From Ereboglobus sp. PH5-10 (GTDB taxonomy: Bacteria > Verrucomicrobiota > Verrucomicrobiia > Opitutales > Opitutaceae), in NCBI RefSeq assembly GCF_029504735.1, contig NZ_JAQFIP010000001.1:186001-250000 (forward strand): a DNA stretch of 64,000 bases. Direction: 5' to 3'. The first letter of the stretch is position 1. Each line of letters opens with the position of its first letter. Shown here one piece after another: positions 35,420-44,629 of the stretch. A model generated the notes under the pieces. That model ran no database searches. It had not been told where the DNA came from and worked only from the letters and a program-made list of their open reading frames with translations. The position numbers and the translations under genes were made by a program.

Positions 35420-36277
35420 ATGAAAAAAATAATCCAACTATTTGTCGCCGCGGCCATAATATTACAGGCGGCGAACCTCTGCCCAGCCAGCAAGCCGGCG
35501 GCCTCTCAAAAAGAAACAAAACTCAGGTTGTGCACATTCAACATTCGCGGCGACAAGCCCTCGGACGGGCCGAATCAATGGGTTCACCGCAAGGACTGGC
35601 TTTGCGAAATTATCCGCAATAATGACTTTGACATCGTAGGTTTTCAGGAGGCCGTGCTGAACCAGTTCGAGGACATACTGGAGCGGGTGCCCCACGGCTT
35701 TGTGGGAATACGCGGATTGTATAATCCCATTATTTATAAAACCGAGCGATTCGAACTGTTGCAGACCGACACGTTCTGGCTGTCCGAAACGATGGCGCCC
35801 GGCTCGGTGGGATGGGACGGAAAATACGACCGCTATTGCACCTGGGCGAGGTTCAAGGAGCGCAAATCGGGCAATGTGTTTCTGGTGTTCAACACGCATT
35901 TTGACCATCGCGGAGTGAACGCCCGGACCAAGTCGGCGGAGCTGATGATCGCGCAAATCAAACGCATCGCAAAGGAGGGCGAACCGGTGTTCTTTTGCGG
36001 CGATTTGAACAGGCGCGACACAACGGAAGCCTACAAATTGCTGGCGGCTGTTTTTAACGACACCTTCGTCACCGCGCCTGTTAAAACCGGCCCGATGAAC
36101 ACCGCGCACAGTTGGGGTAGAATAGAACCCATTCACCGGATCGATTATATTTTTGTGAACAACGAGGTGAACGTGACCGACTATCATGTGATCGACGATA
36201 AGCGCGGCGAAAACCTGTATCCGTCGGACCATTATCCCGTGTATATAAACGCGACCATTGGAAAAAAGAAACCGTGA
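35420..36277 (+). CDS. Exported endonuclease/exonuclease/phosphatase (EEP) family protein
   Basis: A 285-residue EEP-fold hydrolase with a signal peptide (IIQLFVAAAIILQAANLCPA). Fold motifs: RLCTFNIRGDKPSDGPNQW (first metal site Asn), DIVGFQEAVLNQFED (QE metal ligand), VFNTHFDHRGVNARTKSAEL (catalytic His), FFCGDLNRRDTTEAYKL (GDxN) and YPSDHYPVYINATI (SDH). Exported EEP proteins of this size cleave phosphoester bonds in sugar phosphates, sphingolipids or nucleic acids; no subtype is clear. Its stop overlaps the nanE ATG by one base (TGATG), so the two are translationally linked. A related protein is encoded at 56932-57825. Confidence 0.86.
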   Translation: MKKIIQLFVAAAIILQAANLCPASKPAASQKETKLRLCTFNIRGDKPSDGPNQWVHRKDWLCEIIRNNDFDIVGFQEAVLNQFEDILERVPHGFVGIRGLYNPIIYKTERFELLQTDTFWLSETMAPGSVGWDGKYDRYCTWARFKERKSGNVFLVFNTHFDHRGVNARTKSAELMIAQIKRIAKEGEPVFFCGDLNRRDTTEAYKLLAAVFNDTFVTAPVKTGPMNTAHSWGRIEPIHRIDYIFVNNEVNVTDYHVIDDKRGENLYPSDHYPVYINATIGKKKP

Positions 36278-36996
36278 TGAATAATAAATTGTTTGATTCC
36301 CTGAGGGGAAAACTGGTCGTTTCCTGCCAGGCCGAGGAAGGTTCTCCATTCAACACGCCCGAGGGCGTGAGCGCCTTCGCGCAGTCGGCCGTCCGGGGCG
36401 GCGCCGCCGGGATTCGCACATGCGGCATTGAGAAAACGGCCTGCATTGTGAAGAACGTCTCCGTTCCGGTCATCGGGCTGACCAAGGCGTATTTTCCCGA
36501 CGGCACAGTGTGCATAACGGGCGCCTTCGAGGACGTGGAGCAGCTTGTCAAAGCCGGCGCCTCAATCGTGGCGGTTGACGGCACAAATCGCGCAAGGGCG
36601 GGCGGACTGGGCGGCGCGGACTATATTCGCGCCATCAAGCAGCGGCATAATATTATAATCATGGCCGACATTGCCACGCCCGACGAGGCGCTTGCCTGCC
36701 ATGAGGCGGGCGCGGATTGCGTTTCCACGACGCTCTGCGGCTACACTCCCGACACTCTCGCATTTGCCAGGGGAAACCGCCCGGCGTTCGACATGCTGGA
36801 AAAGTGCCTGCAAATTTTGCCAAGGGATTATCCTGTTTTTGCCGAGGGACGTTTTAACACGCCCGCCGACGCGCAAAAGGCCGTCGAGCTCGGCGCGTGG
36901 GCGGTGGTTGTCGGCTCGGCCATCACCCGTCCGCACCTGATTACACAGTGGTTTGTGGACGCCATTAACGAAAAGGGAAAGGATAACGGGAAATGA
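36277..36996 (+). CDS. nanE: Putative N-acetylmannosamine-6-phosphate 2-epimerase
   Basis: A 239-residue TIM-barrel enzyme of the NanE family, which converts ManNAc-6-phosphate to GlcNAc-6-phosphate in sialic-acid catabolism. Recognised blocks: LVVSCQAEEGSPFNTPEGVS, GGAAGIRTCGIEKTACIV, VPVIGLTKAYFPDGTVCITG, SIVAVDGTNRARAGG, ADCVSTTLCGYTPD and VFAEGRFNTPADAQKAVELG, ending VVVGSAITRPHLITQWF. The ATG at 36277 was chosen over a GTG one codon upstream. No nanA or nanK is seen in the window, so the pathway must be completed elsewhere, or the enzyme serves another amino-sugar route. It overlaps the next gene by four bases. Confidence 0.9.
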   Translation: MNNKLFDSLRGKLVVSCQAEEGSPFNTPEGVSAFAQSAVRGGAAGIRTCGIEKTACIVKNVSVPVIGLTKAYFPDGTVCITGAFEDVEQLVKAGASIVAVDGTNRARAGGLGGADYIRAIKQRHNIIIMADIATPDEALACHEAGADCVSTTLCGYTPDTLAFARGNRPAFDMLEKCLQILPRDYPVFAEGRFNTPADAQKAVELGAWAVVVGSAITRPHLITQWFVDAINEKGKDNGK

Positions 36997-38414
36997 ATAT
37001 ATTTTTCGGAACAGACGGATGGCGGGGCCGCCTCGGCACGGTGATGAACGAGGAAAGCGTCACTGTGGTGGCGCAGGCCTTTGCTGATTATATAAACAGC
37101 CAGGGCGCGCAGTCGCCTGTTGCCATTGGTTATGACACAAGGCTGGCATCATCACTTTTCGCCCGGCGTTTTGCGAAAACACTGTCCGGCAATGGCATCA
37201 ATGTGTTGCTGGCGGACAAAATAACGCCCACACCCGTGCTTTCGCACGCGGTGAAATATTATCATTGCGCGGCGGGCGTTATGATCACGGCGTCGCACAA
37301 TCCGCCCGAATACAATGGCATCAAATTTAAATCCGCCCACGGCGGCCCGTTTTCCACCGAGGAAACCAAGAAGGTGGAGTCATTATTATATGCCTCGCCG
37401 CGCAAGCATTCGGACGAAAGAGTAAAGCAGGCGGATTTCCTGCCCGTGTATACAGCCCGCTTGGGCGAGTTAATAGATTTCGACGCCATCCGCGGCGCGG
37501 CCCTGCCGGTGCTGGTTGACAGCATGGGCGGCGCGGGCACGACGCTCCTCGAAACAATACTGCGGCCGCTGGGTTGCGAAGTGCGAACCATTGACGGCAC
37601 CCCGTCGGAAAACTTTCACGGACGGCTCGCCGAGCCGATTGAAAAAAATCTCGCCCCGCTCATGGAGGCGCTAGCGAACGGAGATTACGCCCTGGGAGTC
37701 GCAACCGACGGCGACGCCGACCGCGTCGGGGCTTGTCTCGACAACGGCGGATGGCTCTCGGCGCAAAAGACGATTTTGCTGCTGGTTGACTATTTAAAAC
37801 GAGTGAGAAAAGTCCCCGGCGGAATTATAAAAACAAGCTCCGTGTCGGATAAAATACGCGTCTGTTTCGCCTCGCCCGACACACCGATTCATGAAGTGCA
37901 GGTGGGCTTCAAATATATTGCCGATGTGATGCTCCAGGAACAAATCGCCTTTGGCGGTGAGGAAAGCGGCGGCTTCGGTTATGGCATGCACCTCCCCGAG
38001 CGGGACGGCATCTTCTCCGCCTTGATGCTGATAGAGATGCTGTCGAAATCGGGATTCCGGCGTCTGTCCGACTATGCGGCGGATGCAACCGCGCGCCTGG
38101 GCGAAATCTATTACGACAGAATCGACGTGCATTATGACAAGCCGGACAAAAACCAGCTGCTTCCCAACCTGTATAAACGAGGCTGCGCAAACGTGGCCGG
38201 TTTTCCTGTCGGGCAAGTGCAGGCGTTTCAAAGCAGCAGGGGCATCGTCAACGGGTTGAAGTTCATCTGCCAGGGCTCGTGCCGCTGGCTGTTGATACGA
38301 AGCTCGGAAACGGAGGATATCATTCGCCTGTATGCCGAGGGATGCTCGAACGAGGAAGTGAAGGCACTGCTGGACGGAGGACTGAAGGAAGCGATCGGGA
38401 ATAGGGTAAGTTGA
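36993..38414 (+). CDS. Phosphoglucomutase/phosphomannomutase family protein
   Basis: A 473-residue alpha-D-phosphohexomutase. All four signature loops are present: FFGTDGWRGRLG near the N-terminus, GVMITASHNPPEYNGIKF with the phosphorylated Ser, ATDGDADRVGACLD for Mg binding, and FGGEESGGFGYGMHLPERDG for sugar recognition. The C-terminal phosphate-binding domain contains CQGSCRWLLIRSSETEDIIR. It would move phosphate between C1 and C6 of glucose, mannose or an amino sugar. It overlaps nanE by four bases (ATGA), the tightest coupling of the operon, suggesting a shared hexosamine or mannose pathway. Confidence 0.92.
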   Translation: MNIFFGTDGWRGRLGTVMNEESVTVVAQAFADYINSQGAQSPVAIGYDTRLASSLFARRFAKTLSGNGINVLLADKITPTPVLSHAVKYYHCAAGVMITASHNPPEYNGIKFKSAHGGPFSTEETKKVESLLYASPRKHSDERVKQADFLPVYTARLGELIDFDAIRGAALPVLVDSMGGAGTTLLETILRPLGCEVRTIDGTPSENFHGRLAEPIEKNLAPLMEALANGDYALGVATDGDADRVGACLDNGGWLSAQKTILLLVDYLKRVRKVPGGIIKTSSVSDKIRVCFASPDTPIHEVQVGFKYIADVMLQEQIAFGGEESGGFGYGMHLPERDGIFSALMLIEMLSKSGFRRLSDYAADATARLGEIYYDRIDVHYDKPDKNQLLPNLYKRGCANVAGFPVGQVQAFQSSRGIVNGLKFICQGSCRWLLIRSSETEDIIRLYAEGCSNEEVKALLDGGLKEAIGNRVS

Positions 38415-38545
38415 AGGGGAAGTCGCCCATGCCACTCGATCATCACGGCCTGGCAGCCCGTGCCACGCAGCATCGGCTTCCAGCCGATGGTTTGTATTTA
38501 ACCGTGACAGCTCCATGCGCCCCAGCTAAGAGTGTCGGTCAAAAT

Positions 38546-38719
38546 ATGAAAATTTTCATCCGCAGTTTGTTAGTTTTCCTGTTACTTGTATTCGCTGGAT
38601 GCAAAACACCATCGGAGGAAGCGCGTATGCGTTATAATCAAGATAAGGCCGACAGGGAGAAGGTGCAAGAACGCGCGGAACGAACCGCAGATTCAGTGCG
38701 CAAGCGCAAGCTATACTAA
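38546..38719 (+). CDS. Small lipoprotein
   Basis: A 57-residue protein: a short basic N-terminus, a hydrophobic stretch (SLLVFLLLVF) and a lipobox LVFAGC, with the Cys at about residue 19. A very charged helix of about 38 residues follows (RMRYNQDKADREKVQERAER). It is a typical tiny anchored lipoprotein, perhaps binding envelope components. The gene is alone, 131 bases after the phosphohexomutase, with codon use less GC-rich than its neighbours. Confidence 0.65.
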   Translation: MKIFIRSLLVFLLLVFAGCKTPSEEARMRYNQDKADREKVQERAERTADSVRKRKLY

Positions 38720-39063
38720 AATATCAAAATTGTATTGGCCGCTCTCAAAAAGTTTTTTTGAAATTTGAGGCAATGCATTTACAGACATTGCAGCGCAAAG
38801 CGCCGTCCACAAGCGAGATCCACATACCGCTCGACCATCAAGAGACAAACATGACTGTGGTGAGACGCCGATTGTGCAAGCGGTTTTCCAAAAATAAATT
38901 GTCATCTATTAGTGACGCCACATTGGGTCTTCAACGGTAGGGCGAAGCCTCTGGCTGAGCCGAAAACAATCACGGCATTCAAATCGTTTCGGCTCAGCCT
39001 GAGGCTTCGCCCTACCCAAAACAGCCCGATTTGATAAGTCGGCGAGGGAGCAAACGCATGCCC
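38720..39063. other. Non-coding gap with a long palindrome at 38936-39016
   Basis: No gene is supported here. The main structure is a long inverted repeat, with arms 38936-38965 and 38987-39016 starting GGTAGGGCGAAGCCTC, about 29 of 30 bases paired and a 21-base loop. A half copy of this arm is at 3178-3196. The rest is AT-richer sequence without recognisable signals. Confidence 0.7.
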
Positions 39064-39110
39064 GCAAAAAAACCGCGTATTCGTTTTTCGGATACGCGGC
39101 TTGTTTTTTT
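39064..39110. terminator. Bidirectional intrinsic terminator
   Basis: Stem CCGCGTAT/ATACGCGG (39073-39098) with loop TCGTTTTTCG, flanked by seven A on the left and seven T on the right. It is a textbook terminator for the minus-strand dikinase gene ending at 39131, and would also stop plus-strand transcripts. Confidence 0.9.
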
Positions 39111-39130
39111 AGGCGGAGTTTTTCCGGCGG

Positions 39131-41980
39131 TTACTTTTTCTTCGCCTTCTTCGCGGGTTTCGCGGCGCGGGCTTCCTCGACCGCGGCCTGGGCGGCGGCG
39201 AGGATTGCGACGGGCACGCGATAGGGCGAGCAGCTCACGTAGTTGAGGCCGAGCGCGTGGCAGAACTTCACCGAGTCGGGATCGCCGCCGTGCTCGCCGC
39301 AGATGCCGAGCTTGATGTCGGGGCGCGTGGAGCGGCCTTTCGCGACGGCGAGCTTCATGAACTCGCCCACACCGTTCTGGTCGATCGAGGCGAAGGGGTT
39401 CTTCTTGACGATCTCGGCCTCCTGATACGCGCCGAGGAAGCCGCCGGCGTCGTCGCGCGACATGCCGAGCACGGTTTGCGTGAGGTCGTTGGTGCCGAAG
39501 CTGAAGAACTCGGCGCTTTGCGCGATTTTCTCAGCGACGATCGCGGCGCGCGGAATCTCGATCATGGTGCCGACTTTGTAGGTGAAGCGCACTTTTTGCT
39601 CGGATTGCACGGCCTTGGCGACTTCGTGCACAATGGCGGACTGGATGTCGATTTCATTGGTGAAGCCGACAAGCGGGATCATGATTTCCGGGCTCACTTT
39701 GATGCCGGTTTTGCGCACGGCGGCGGCGGCCTCGAAGACGGCGCGCGCCTGCATGCGGGTGATTTCCGGATACTTGATGCCGAGGCGGCAGCCGCGGAAG
39801 CCGAGCATCGGGTTGAACTCATGGAGCTCGCTGACGCGGGCCATGATTTTTTCAACGGGGATGCGGAGTTTGCGCGCGAGATCCATCTGCTGCTCCTTGG
39901 TGTGGGGGAGGAATTCGTGCAGCGGGGGATCGAGGAAGCGGATGGTGGCGGGGAAGCCTTTGAGCGCCTTGAAGATGCCGATGAAGTCGTCGCGCTGGAA
40001 GGGGAGCAGCTTGGCGAGGGCGGCTTCGCGGTCGGCGGTGTTGTTGGCGAGGATCATCTCGCGCATGGAGTCGATGCGGTCGCCTTCGAAGAACATGTGC
40101 TCGGTGCGCGTGAGGCCGATGCCGACGGCGCCGAACGCGATGGCGTTGGCGGCCTGGTCGGGCGTGTCGGCGTTGGTGCGCACTTGGAGGCGGGACGCCT
40201 TTTTGCACCATGCGATGAGTTGCGTGTAGTGCTTGAACTTCTCGGTCTTTTGCGCGGCCTTGTTGCCCTGGATGGTGCCGGTGATGATTTCGGAGGGCGC
40301 GGTCTTGACCTGGCCGGCGTAGACATTGCCGGCGGTGCCGTCGATCGAGAGGTAATCGCCTTCGTTGTAAACCTTGTCCTCGATGGTGGCGGTTTTCTTT
40401 TCGTAGTCGATCTGGATGGCGGACGCGCCGCAGACGCAGACTTTGCCCATCTGGCGGGCGACGAGGGCGGCGTGCGAGGAGACGCCGCCGCGCGCGGTGA
40501 TGATGCCTTCGGCGGCGATCATGCCGCGGAGATCCTCGGGCGAGGTTTCGAGGCGGACGAGGAGGACTTTCTCACCGCGTTCGTGCGCGAGGACGGCACG
40601 ATCGGCGTTGAAATAAATCTGTCCGGTGGCGGCGCCGGGGCCGGCGGGGAGGCCGGTGGCGATGACTGCGGCTTTTTTGATTTCGGCGGGATCGAAGATG
40701 GGCGCGAGGAGCTGGTCGAGCTGGTCGGCCGGGTTGCGCATGATGGCGGTCTGCCAGTCGATGAGCTTCTCCTTGACCATGTCCATGGAGAACTTGAGCG
40801 CGGCGGCGGCGGTGCGCTTGCCGTTGCGCGTCTGGAGCATGAAGAGTTTGCCTTCCTGGATGGTGAACTCGATGTCCTGGACGTCCTTGAAATGTTTTTC
40901 GAGGATGGCGCGAACCTTGAGGAGCTCGGCGTAGGAGGCGGGCATCTTCTTCTTGAGGTTGATGACGGGCTCGGGTGTGCGAACGCCGGCGACGACGTCC
41001 TCGCCTTGCGCGTTGATGAGGAACTCGCCGTAGAATTCGTTGGCGCCGTTGGCCGGGTTGCGGGTGAAGGCGACGCCGGAGCCGGATTTTTCACCGGTGT
41101 TGCCGTAGACCATGGCCTGCACGTTGACGGCGGTGCCCCATTCGGTGGGGATGTTGTATTTGCGGCGGTAAACGATGGCGCGGTCGTTCATCCACGAGCC
41201 GAAGACGGCGCCGGCGGCGCCGCGGAGTTGCGCCCAGGGGTCGTTGGGGAAGGTTTTTCCGGTGCGTTCCTTGATGAGGTTTTTGAAGAGAGAAACGAGG
41301 TTTTGCTGGTCGGCGGCGGTGAGCGCGGAGTCCTCGATGTCGGTGTGGTAGGTTTCGTGCTTGTATTCGTGGATGACGGACTCGAAGGGTTCGTGGTCTT
41401 CGTTTTCGCGCTTCTGGACGCCGAGGACGACGTCGCCATACATCTGGACGAAGCGGCGGTAGCAGTCCCAGGCGAAGCGCTCATTGTTGGTGGCCTTGGC
41501 GAGGGAGAGGACGGTGGTGTCGTTGAGGCCGAGGTTGAGGATGGTGTCCATCATGCCGGGCATGGAGTCGCGCGCGCCGGAGCGCACGGAAACGAGGAGC
41601 GGCATGCCGTCGGCGTCGCCGAACTTGGTGCCCATGATGCGTTCCATGTTGGCCACGCCGGCTTCCATCTGCGCCTGAAGGGCGGCGGGATAGGTGCGTT
41701 TGTTGGCGTAATAGTAGGTGCAGACGTCGGTGGTGACGGTGAAGCCGGGAGGCACCGGGAGGCCGATGCGGGTCATCTCGGCGAGATTGGCGCCCTTGCC
41801 GCCGAGGAGCGGTTTCATGGTGCCGTCGCCATCGGCCTTGCCCTTGCCGAAGAGGTAAACGTATTTCGCGGATTTCGCGATTTTGCCCTTGGAGGATTTG
41901 GAGCCTTTTGGGGCGGTTGATTTTTTAGCGACGGCCTTTTTGGCGGGCTTGGTCGCGGACTTTTTTGTTTTGGTAGCCAT
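39131..41980 (-). CDS. ppdK: Pyruvate, phosphate dikinase with lysine-rich N- and C-terminal tails
   Basis: A 949-residue PPDK, interconverting pyruvate + ATP + Pi and PEP + AMP + PPi in the cytoplasm. From about residue 43 it reads [20 protein letters not shown], then [20 protein letters not shown] (ATP-grasp domain). The swivelling domain has [20 protein letters not shown] with the phospho-His. The PEP domain has [35 protein letters not shown] and [15 protein letters not shown] with the C-terminal active Cys. Classical bacterial PPDKs have about 870-890 residues. The extra length is largely a Lys/Ala/Thr-rich tail of about 42 residues ([16 protein letters not shown]), echoed by [10 protein letters not shown] at the C-terminus. 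A strong terminator lies just downstream. Confidence 0.95.
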   Translation of the reverse strand: MATKTKKSATKPAKKAVAKKSTAPKGSKSSKGKIAKSAKYVYLFGKGKADGDGTMKPLLGGKGANLAEMTRIGLPVPPGFTVTTDVCTYYYANKRTYPAALQAQMEAGVANMERIMGTKFGDADGMPLLVSVRSGARDSMPGMMDTILNLGLNDTTVLSLAKATNNERFAWDCYRRFVQMYGDVVLGVQKRENEDHEPFESVIHEYKHETYHTDIEDSALTAADQQNLVSLFKNLIKERTGKTFPNDPWAQLRGAAGAVFGSWMNDRAIVYRRKYNIPTEWGTAVNVQAMVYGNTGEKSGSGVAFTRNPANGANEFYGEFLINAQGEDVVAGVRTPEPVINLKKKMPASYAELLKVRAILEKHFKDVQDIEFTIQEGKLFMLQTRNGKRTAAAALKFSMDMVKEKLIDWQTAIMRNPADQLDQLLAPIFDPAEIKKAAVIATGLPAGPGAATGQIYFNADRAVLAHERGEKVLLVRLETSPEDLRGMIAAEGIITARGGVSSHAALVARQMGKVCVCGASAIQIDYEKKTATIEDKVYNEGDYLSIDGTAGNVYAGQVKTAPSEIITGTIQGNKAAQKTEKFKHYTQLIAWCKKASRLQVRTNADTPDQAANAIAFGAVGIGLTRTEHMFFEGDRIDSMREMILANNTADREAALAKLLPFQRDDFIGIFKALKGFPATIRFLDPPLHEFLPHTKEQQMDLARKLRIPVEKIMARVSELHEFNPMLGFRGCRLGIKYPEITRMQARAVFEAAAAVRKTGIKVSPEIMIPLVGFTNEIDIQSAIVHEVAKAVQSEQKVRFTYKVGTMIEIPRAAIVAEKIAQSAEFFSFGTNDLTQTVLGMSRDDAGGFLGAYQEAEIVKKNPFASIDQNGVGEFMKLAVAKGRSTRPDIKLGICGEHGGDPDSVKFCHALGLNYVSCSPYRVPVAILAAAQAAVEEARAAKPAKKAKKK

Positions 41981-42141
41981 TGCTGGTGTTGTTTGGTGAT
42001 GTTAAAAGAGATGCTGCGTCGCGCAAAAAACCGGGGCAGTCATGCGCGTCAAAGCGGACGGGTAGGCAAAACAGGCAAAGAGCCCACTGTCAACGGCGCA
42101 GAGCGCAAGGCATGCGCAAGCGCAATGTTTTTTATAAAACG

Positions 42142-42173
42142 AAAAAAACCCGCCTGTTGAATCAGACGGGTTT
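42142..42173 (-). terminator. Intrinsic terminator of the OmpH gene
   Basis: On the minus strand AAACCCGTCTG, a 9-base loop, then CAGGCGGGTTTTTTT: an 11-bp stem (one G-T pair) plus a seven-T run, 22 bases beyond the stop of the OmpH gene. Confidence 0.9.
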
Positions 42174-42194
42174 CGTAAAAAAACGGATGTTTAA

Positions 42195-42797
42195 TTATTT
42201 GGGAAGACCCACGCTCGGGACGCCCGCGGCGGGAGCGGCTGCGGTGGCGGGCTTGTTCTTGTTAAGCTCGGTGAGCACTTCCTCGGTGATGTCGTAGGCC
42301 GCGTCCGCATAAACCAAGGCGCCGCGCTCAACGAGCAGGGTGATGCCCTTTTTCTTGGCGATGTTGGATGCGATTTCGTTGATTTCAACGATGAGCGCCT
42401 GACGGGTGGTGGCAACACCTTGCTGGATGAAGCGGACGGCCTGCTGGCGGAATTCGTTAAGTTCGCGCTCCTTGGTCTGGATCGCCTGATAGAGTTGCTG
42501 GGCGTTGGTTTCCGCCGCTTTCTTGGCGGCTTCGTTGATGACCGGGTTGCGGGTGATTTCGACCTGCTCTTGGAGCTGAGTGGCCATGGCCTTGCCTTCG
42601 TTGAGAAGTTTCTCGGCGTCGGCATTGGCACTTTGCTCGTAGGCTTGGAGCTTGGCCTGCTCGTCCTGCGTCTTGTAATAACCGGTGAGGGCCTTGTTAA
42701 GGTCGAGCGTGCCGACCTTGAACGCCTGCGCCTGGACGAAAAGTGCGGAAGAGCCGAAGGCAATTAATGCGATGAATGCTTTGATGGATGTTTTCAT
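42195..42797 (-). CDS. OmpH/Skp-family periplasmic chaperone
   Basis: A 200-residue OmpH (Skp) family protein that would escort unfolded outer-membrane proteins through the periplasm. It has a Sec signal peptide (ALIAFGSSALFVQAQAFK). The domain starts VGTLDLNKALTGYYKTQDEQ, followed by a long coiled coil (AKLQAYEQSANADAEKLLNE to LNEFRQQAVRFIQQ). The Skp-like C-terminal strand block is IASNIAKKKGITLLVERGAL then VYADAAYDITEEVLTELNKN. The ATG at 42797 begins the signal peptide; upstream in-frame sequence is not coding. It is a single gene with its own terminator. Confidence 0.9.
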   Translation of the reverse strand: MKTSIKAFIALIAFGSSALFVQAQAFKVGTLDLNKALTGYYKTQDEQAKLQAYEQSANADAEKLLNEGKAMATQLQEQVEITRNPVINEAAKKAAETNAQQLYQAIQTKERELNEFRQQAVRFIQQGVATTRQALIVEINEIASNIAKKKGITLLVERGALVYADAAYDITEEVLTELNKNKPATAAAPAAGVPSVGLPK

Positions 42798-43079
42798 GTG
42801 TTTGGTGTAGGAAGATGGGCAATAGCCAGAGGCAAAAACCCGAGAACGAAAATACAAAAATATTTATTTAATGATTACAATTGCAAAATTAGTGCAAGTA
42901 AAGTAGTTGTTTTTTGTAAACATATTATAATTAATAAGATAGCATCCATTAATTTGGACCGAATTTCGCCGAATTGATCTCCTAGATCACATATTCCCTG
43001 TTTTGAAACCATGCGTCGTAACCTTGACATGCCGCGTTAATCGCACCGCAACTCGATTTCCCCGCCGCTGTTCGTCCGT
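42798..43079. other. AT-rich intergenic region upstream of the OmpH gene
   Basis: This 282-base gap is strikingly AT-rich between about 42850 and 42960 compared with the GC-rich surroundings. It presumably holds the minus-strand promoter of the OmpH gene. I can see only weak matches to a -35/-10 pair and therefore do not place one. No gene is supported. Confidence 0.55.
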
Positions 43080-44504
43080 TCACTGCAACTTCAACGGCAT
43101 GCTTTGGACTCGGGTGTTGAGGTGGTTTATGAGGGCGCCGATGCCTTGCTTGCCGGTGTTCTCGCCGGTGGTGATTGTGCGGGTGGGCAGGAAATTGTCC
43201 ACCAGCGCGCAATAATCCTTGTTCACCATGATGCCGAGTAGTTCGCCGGATTTGCTGATCACGAGGTCGCCGCGCTTGCTGGCAAAAAAGCTCACGCGCA
43301 TTTGCACGTAGCCGGGTTGCGTGGCGTCGAGCTTGAACGGCGTTTCCTCATACTTCGTTTTTGTTGGCTCGCTGTTGGTGCTGACCAGGATCGCGTCGGA
43401 AAATTTGAAAGGCTCCAGCGAGGTCATGTAAACTTTCACGCCAAGGCCGGCGGCTTGCGCGGGCGTGAGCGGCACGACGAGGATGCGAGGGTCAATGGAT
43501 AGATAATGGAGCTCGCCTGCGGTGGTGCTGTAGTCGCCGTTTGTGAATGTGATCGCAATGCGCGAGATGTCGGCGCCGGGATAGGTGAGCGCGAAGGGCG
43601 TGTCGCTGGCGTGGAAGATCGCGCAGGCGTCCTTGCCGTCGCTCACGAGGATTGTGCGCAGGTCGGCAACGCGCGCGGCCGGGCCGAAGAGTCCCGGGCG
43701 CGTGGTTTCGATGCGGGCTCGCACGTTGTTGGCGAGGTATTCGCTGAAAAGCGTGTTGGCGTTGATGGGACGGTTGTCGCGGATTTCCTTTTCGAGGTCG
43801 CCGGATTTCACGGCGAGCGTGCCCATGCCTTGCGCGAGTTGCGTGGTGGTTTCCTGCACCTTCAGGCGTTCCTGCCGCTCGGCCTCGACTTGCGTTTTGT
43901 AGGTTTCGGCGGTTTCGCGGAGGATGGTTTTCTCGTGCTCGGCAACCTTCACCGCCACGTTGAGATTTTCGATTTTTTCGCGCGCGGCGCGCTGCTCCTG
44001 CTCGAGCTTGGCGATGTTGCCGCGCTCGCGCTCGAGCTCGGCTTCGCGATGCTCGAGGTCGCGCTGGAGCGCGGCGACGCGCTCCTTGGACATGCCGGCG
44101 TCGCGCTTGGCGGCCTCGACTTCCCGCGCGAGAATCTCGGCGTTGCGCTTGGCGACGGTTATTTGCTGATCGAGTTGCGTGCGCGTCGCGCCCAGATTTT
44201 CAACGAGTTTGTTTTTCTCGGCCTCGAGTTGGGCGAGGATTTGTTCGCGCGTCTGGAGATTTTGCGCGGTGTCCCGCAACTGGCGGGCGAGCTCGTCGCG
44301 GCGCGCCTGCTCGTCCTCGAGCGAAAGTTTCATCAGCTCGACGAGGTCCTGGTCCTTGGTCGCGGCGGGCGGCGAATCGCGGTCGGTTGACAGCGAGGGG
44401 TCCTGCTGGATTGAGGACGCGGCGACGGGCGCGTCCCAGCGCGTGAGCGCAAGGAGGTTGAGCAGGAGAAAATCGCAAATGATGAGGAGAAGCGTTTTGT
44501 TCAT
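43080..44504 (-). CDS. Membrane-anchored coiled-coil protein of unknown function
   Basis: A 474-residue protein. It has an N-terminal hydrophobic anchor (NKTLLLIICDFLLLNLLALT), a very long coiled coil (about residues 60-240, Glu/Arg/Gln-rich, for example RDELARQLRDTAQNLQTREQ and ALQRDLEHREAELERERGNI) and a globular C-terminal domain. That domain includes VADLRTILVSDGKDACAIFH, VYMTSLEPFKFSDAILVSTN and KSGELLGIMVNKDYCALVDN, which has a trypsin-like-fold flavour without a visible catalytic triad. It is probably an envelope protein. The ATG at 44504 was chosen because the anchor begins there; the longer frame only adds repeat-derived residues from 44518-44626. Confidence 0.7.
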   Translation of the reverse strand: MNKTLLLIICDFLLLNLLALTRWDAPVAASSIQQDPSLSTDRDSPPAATKDQDLVELMKLSLEDEQARRDELARQLRDTAQNLQTREQILAQLEAEKNKLVENLGATRTQLDQQITVAKRNAEILAREVEAAKRDAGMSKERVAALQRDLEHREAELERERGNIAKLEQEQRAAREKIENLNVAVKVAEHEKTILRETAETYKTQVEAERQERLKVQETTTQLAQGMGTLAVKSGDLEKEIRDNRPINANTLFSEYLANNVRARIETTRPGLFGPAARVADLRTILVSDGKDACAIFHASDTPFALTYPGADISRIAITFTNGDYSTTAGELHYLSIDPRILVVPLTPAQAAGLGVKVYMTSLEPFKFSDAILVSTNSEPTKTKYEETPFKLDATQPGYVQMRVSFFASKRGDLVISKSGELLGIMVNKDYCALVDNFLPTRTITTGENTGKQGIGALINHLNTRVQSMPLKLQ

Positions 44505-44517
44505 CGGAGATGAAGGG

Positions 44518-44626
44518 ATTTTCGATTTTCGATTCTCGATTTTCGATTGCGCGCTACCGCGCGGCCTCGAAATTGGAAACGGAGCGGAAGCTCCCAATCG
44601 AAAATCGAGAATCGAAAATCGAAAAT
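44518..44626. repeat. Inverted repeat of GATTTTCGATTTTCGATT type
   Basis: Arms 44518-44549 and 44595-44626 are perfect 32-base complements composed of ATTTTCGATTTTCGATTCTC units. They flank a GC hairpin (GCGCGCTACCGCGCG). The element fills the whole gap between two minus-strand genes and begins three bases after the stop of the upstream one. Confidence 0.85.
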
Positions 44627-44629
44627 TTC

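Noticed and set aside
39257-41920. 887-codon plus-strand frame
   Set aside because: Antisense to pyruvate phosphate dikinase; a by-product of strong codon bias.
44518-44626. CRISPR-like repetition of GATTTTCGATT
   Set aside because: The units are contiguous and arranged as an inverted repeat, with no spacers and no cas genes nearby.
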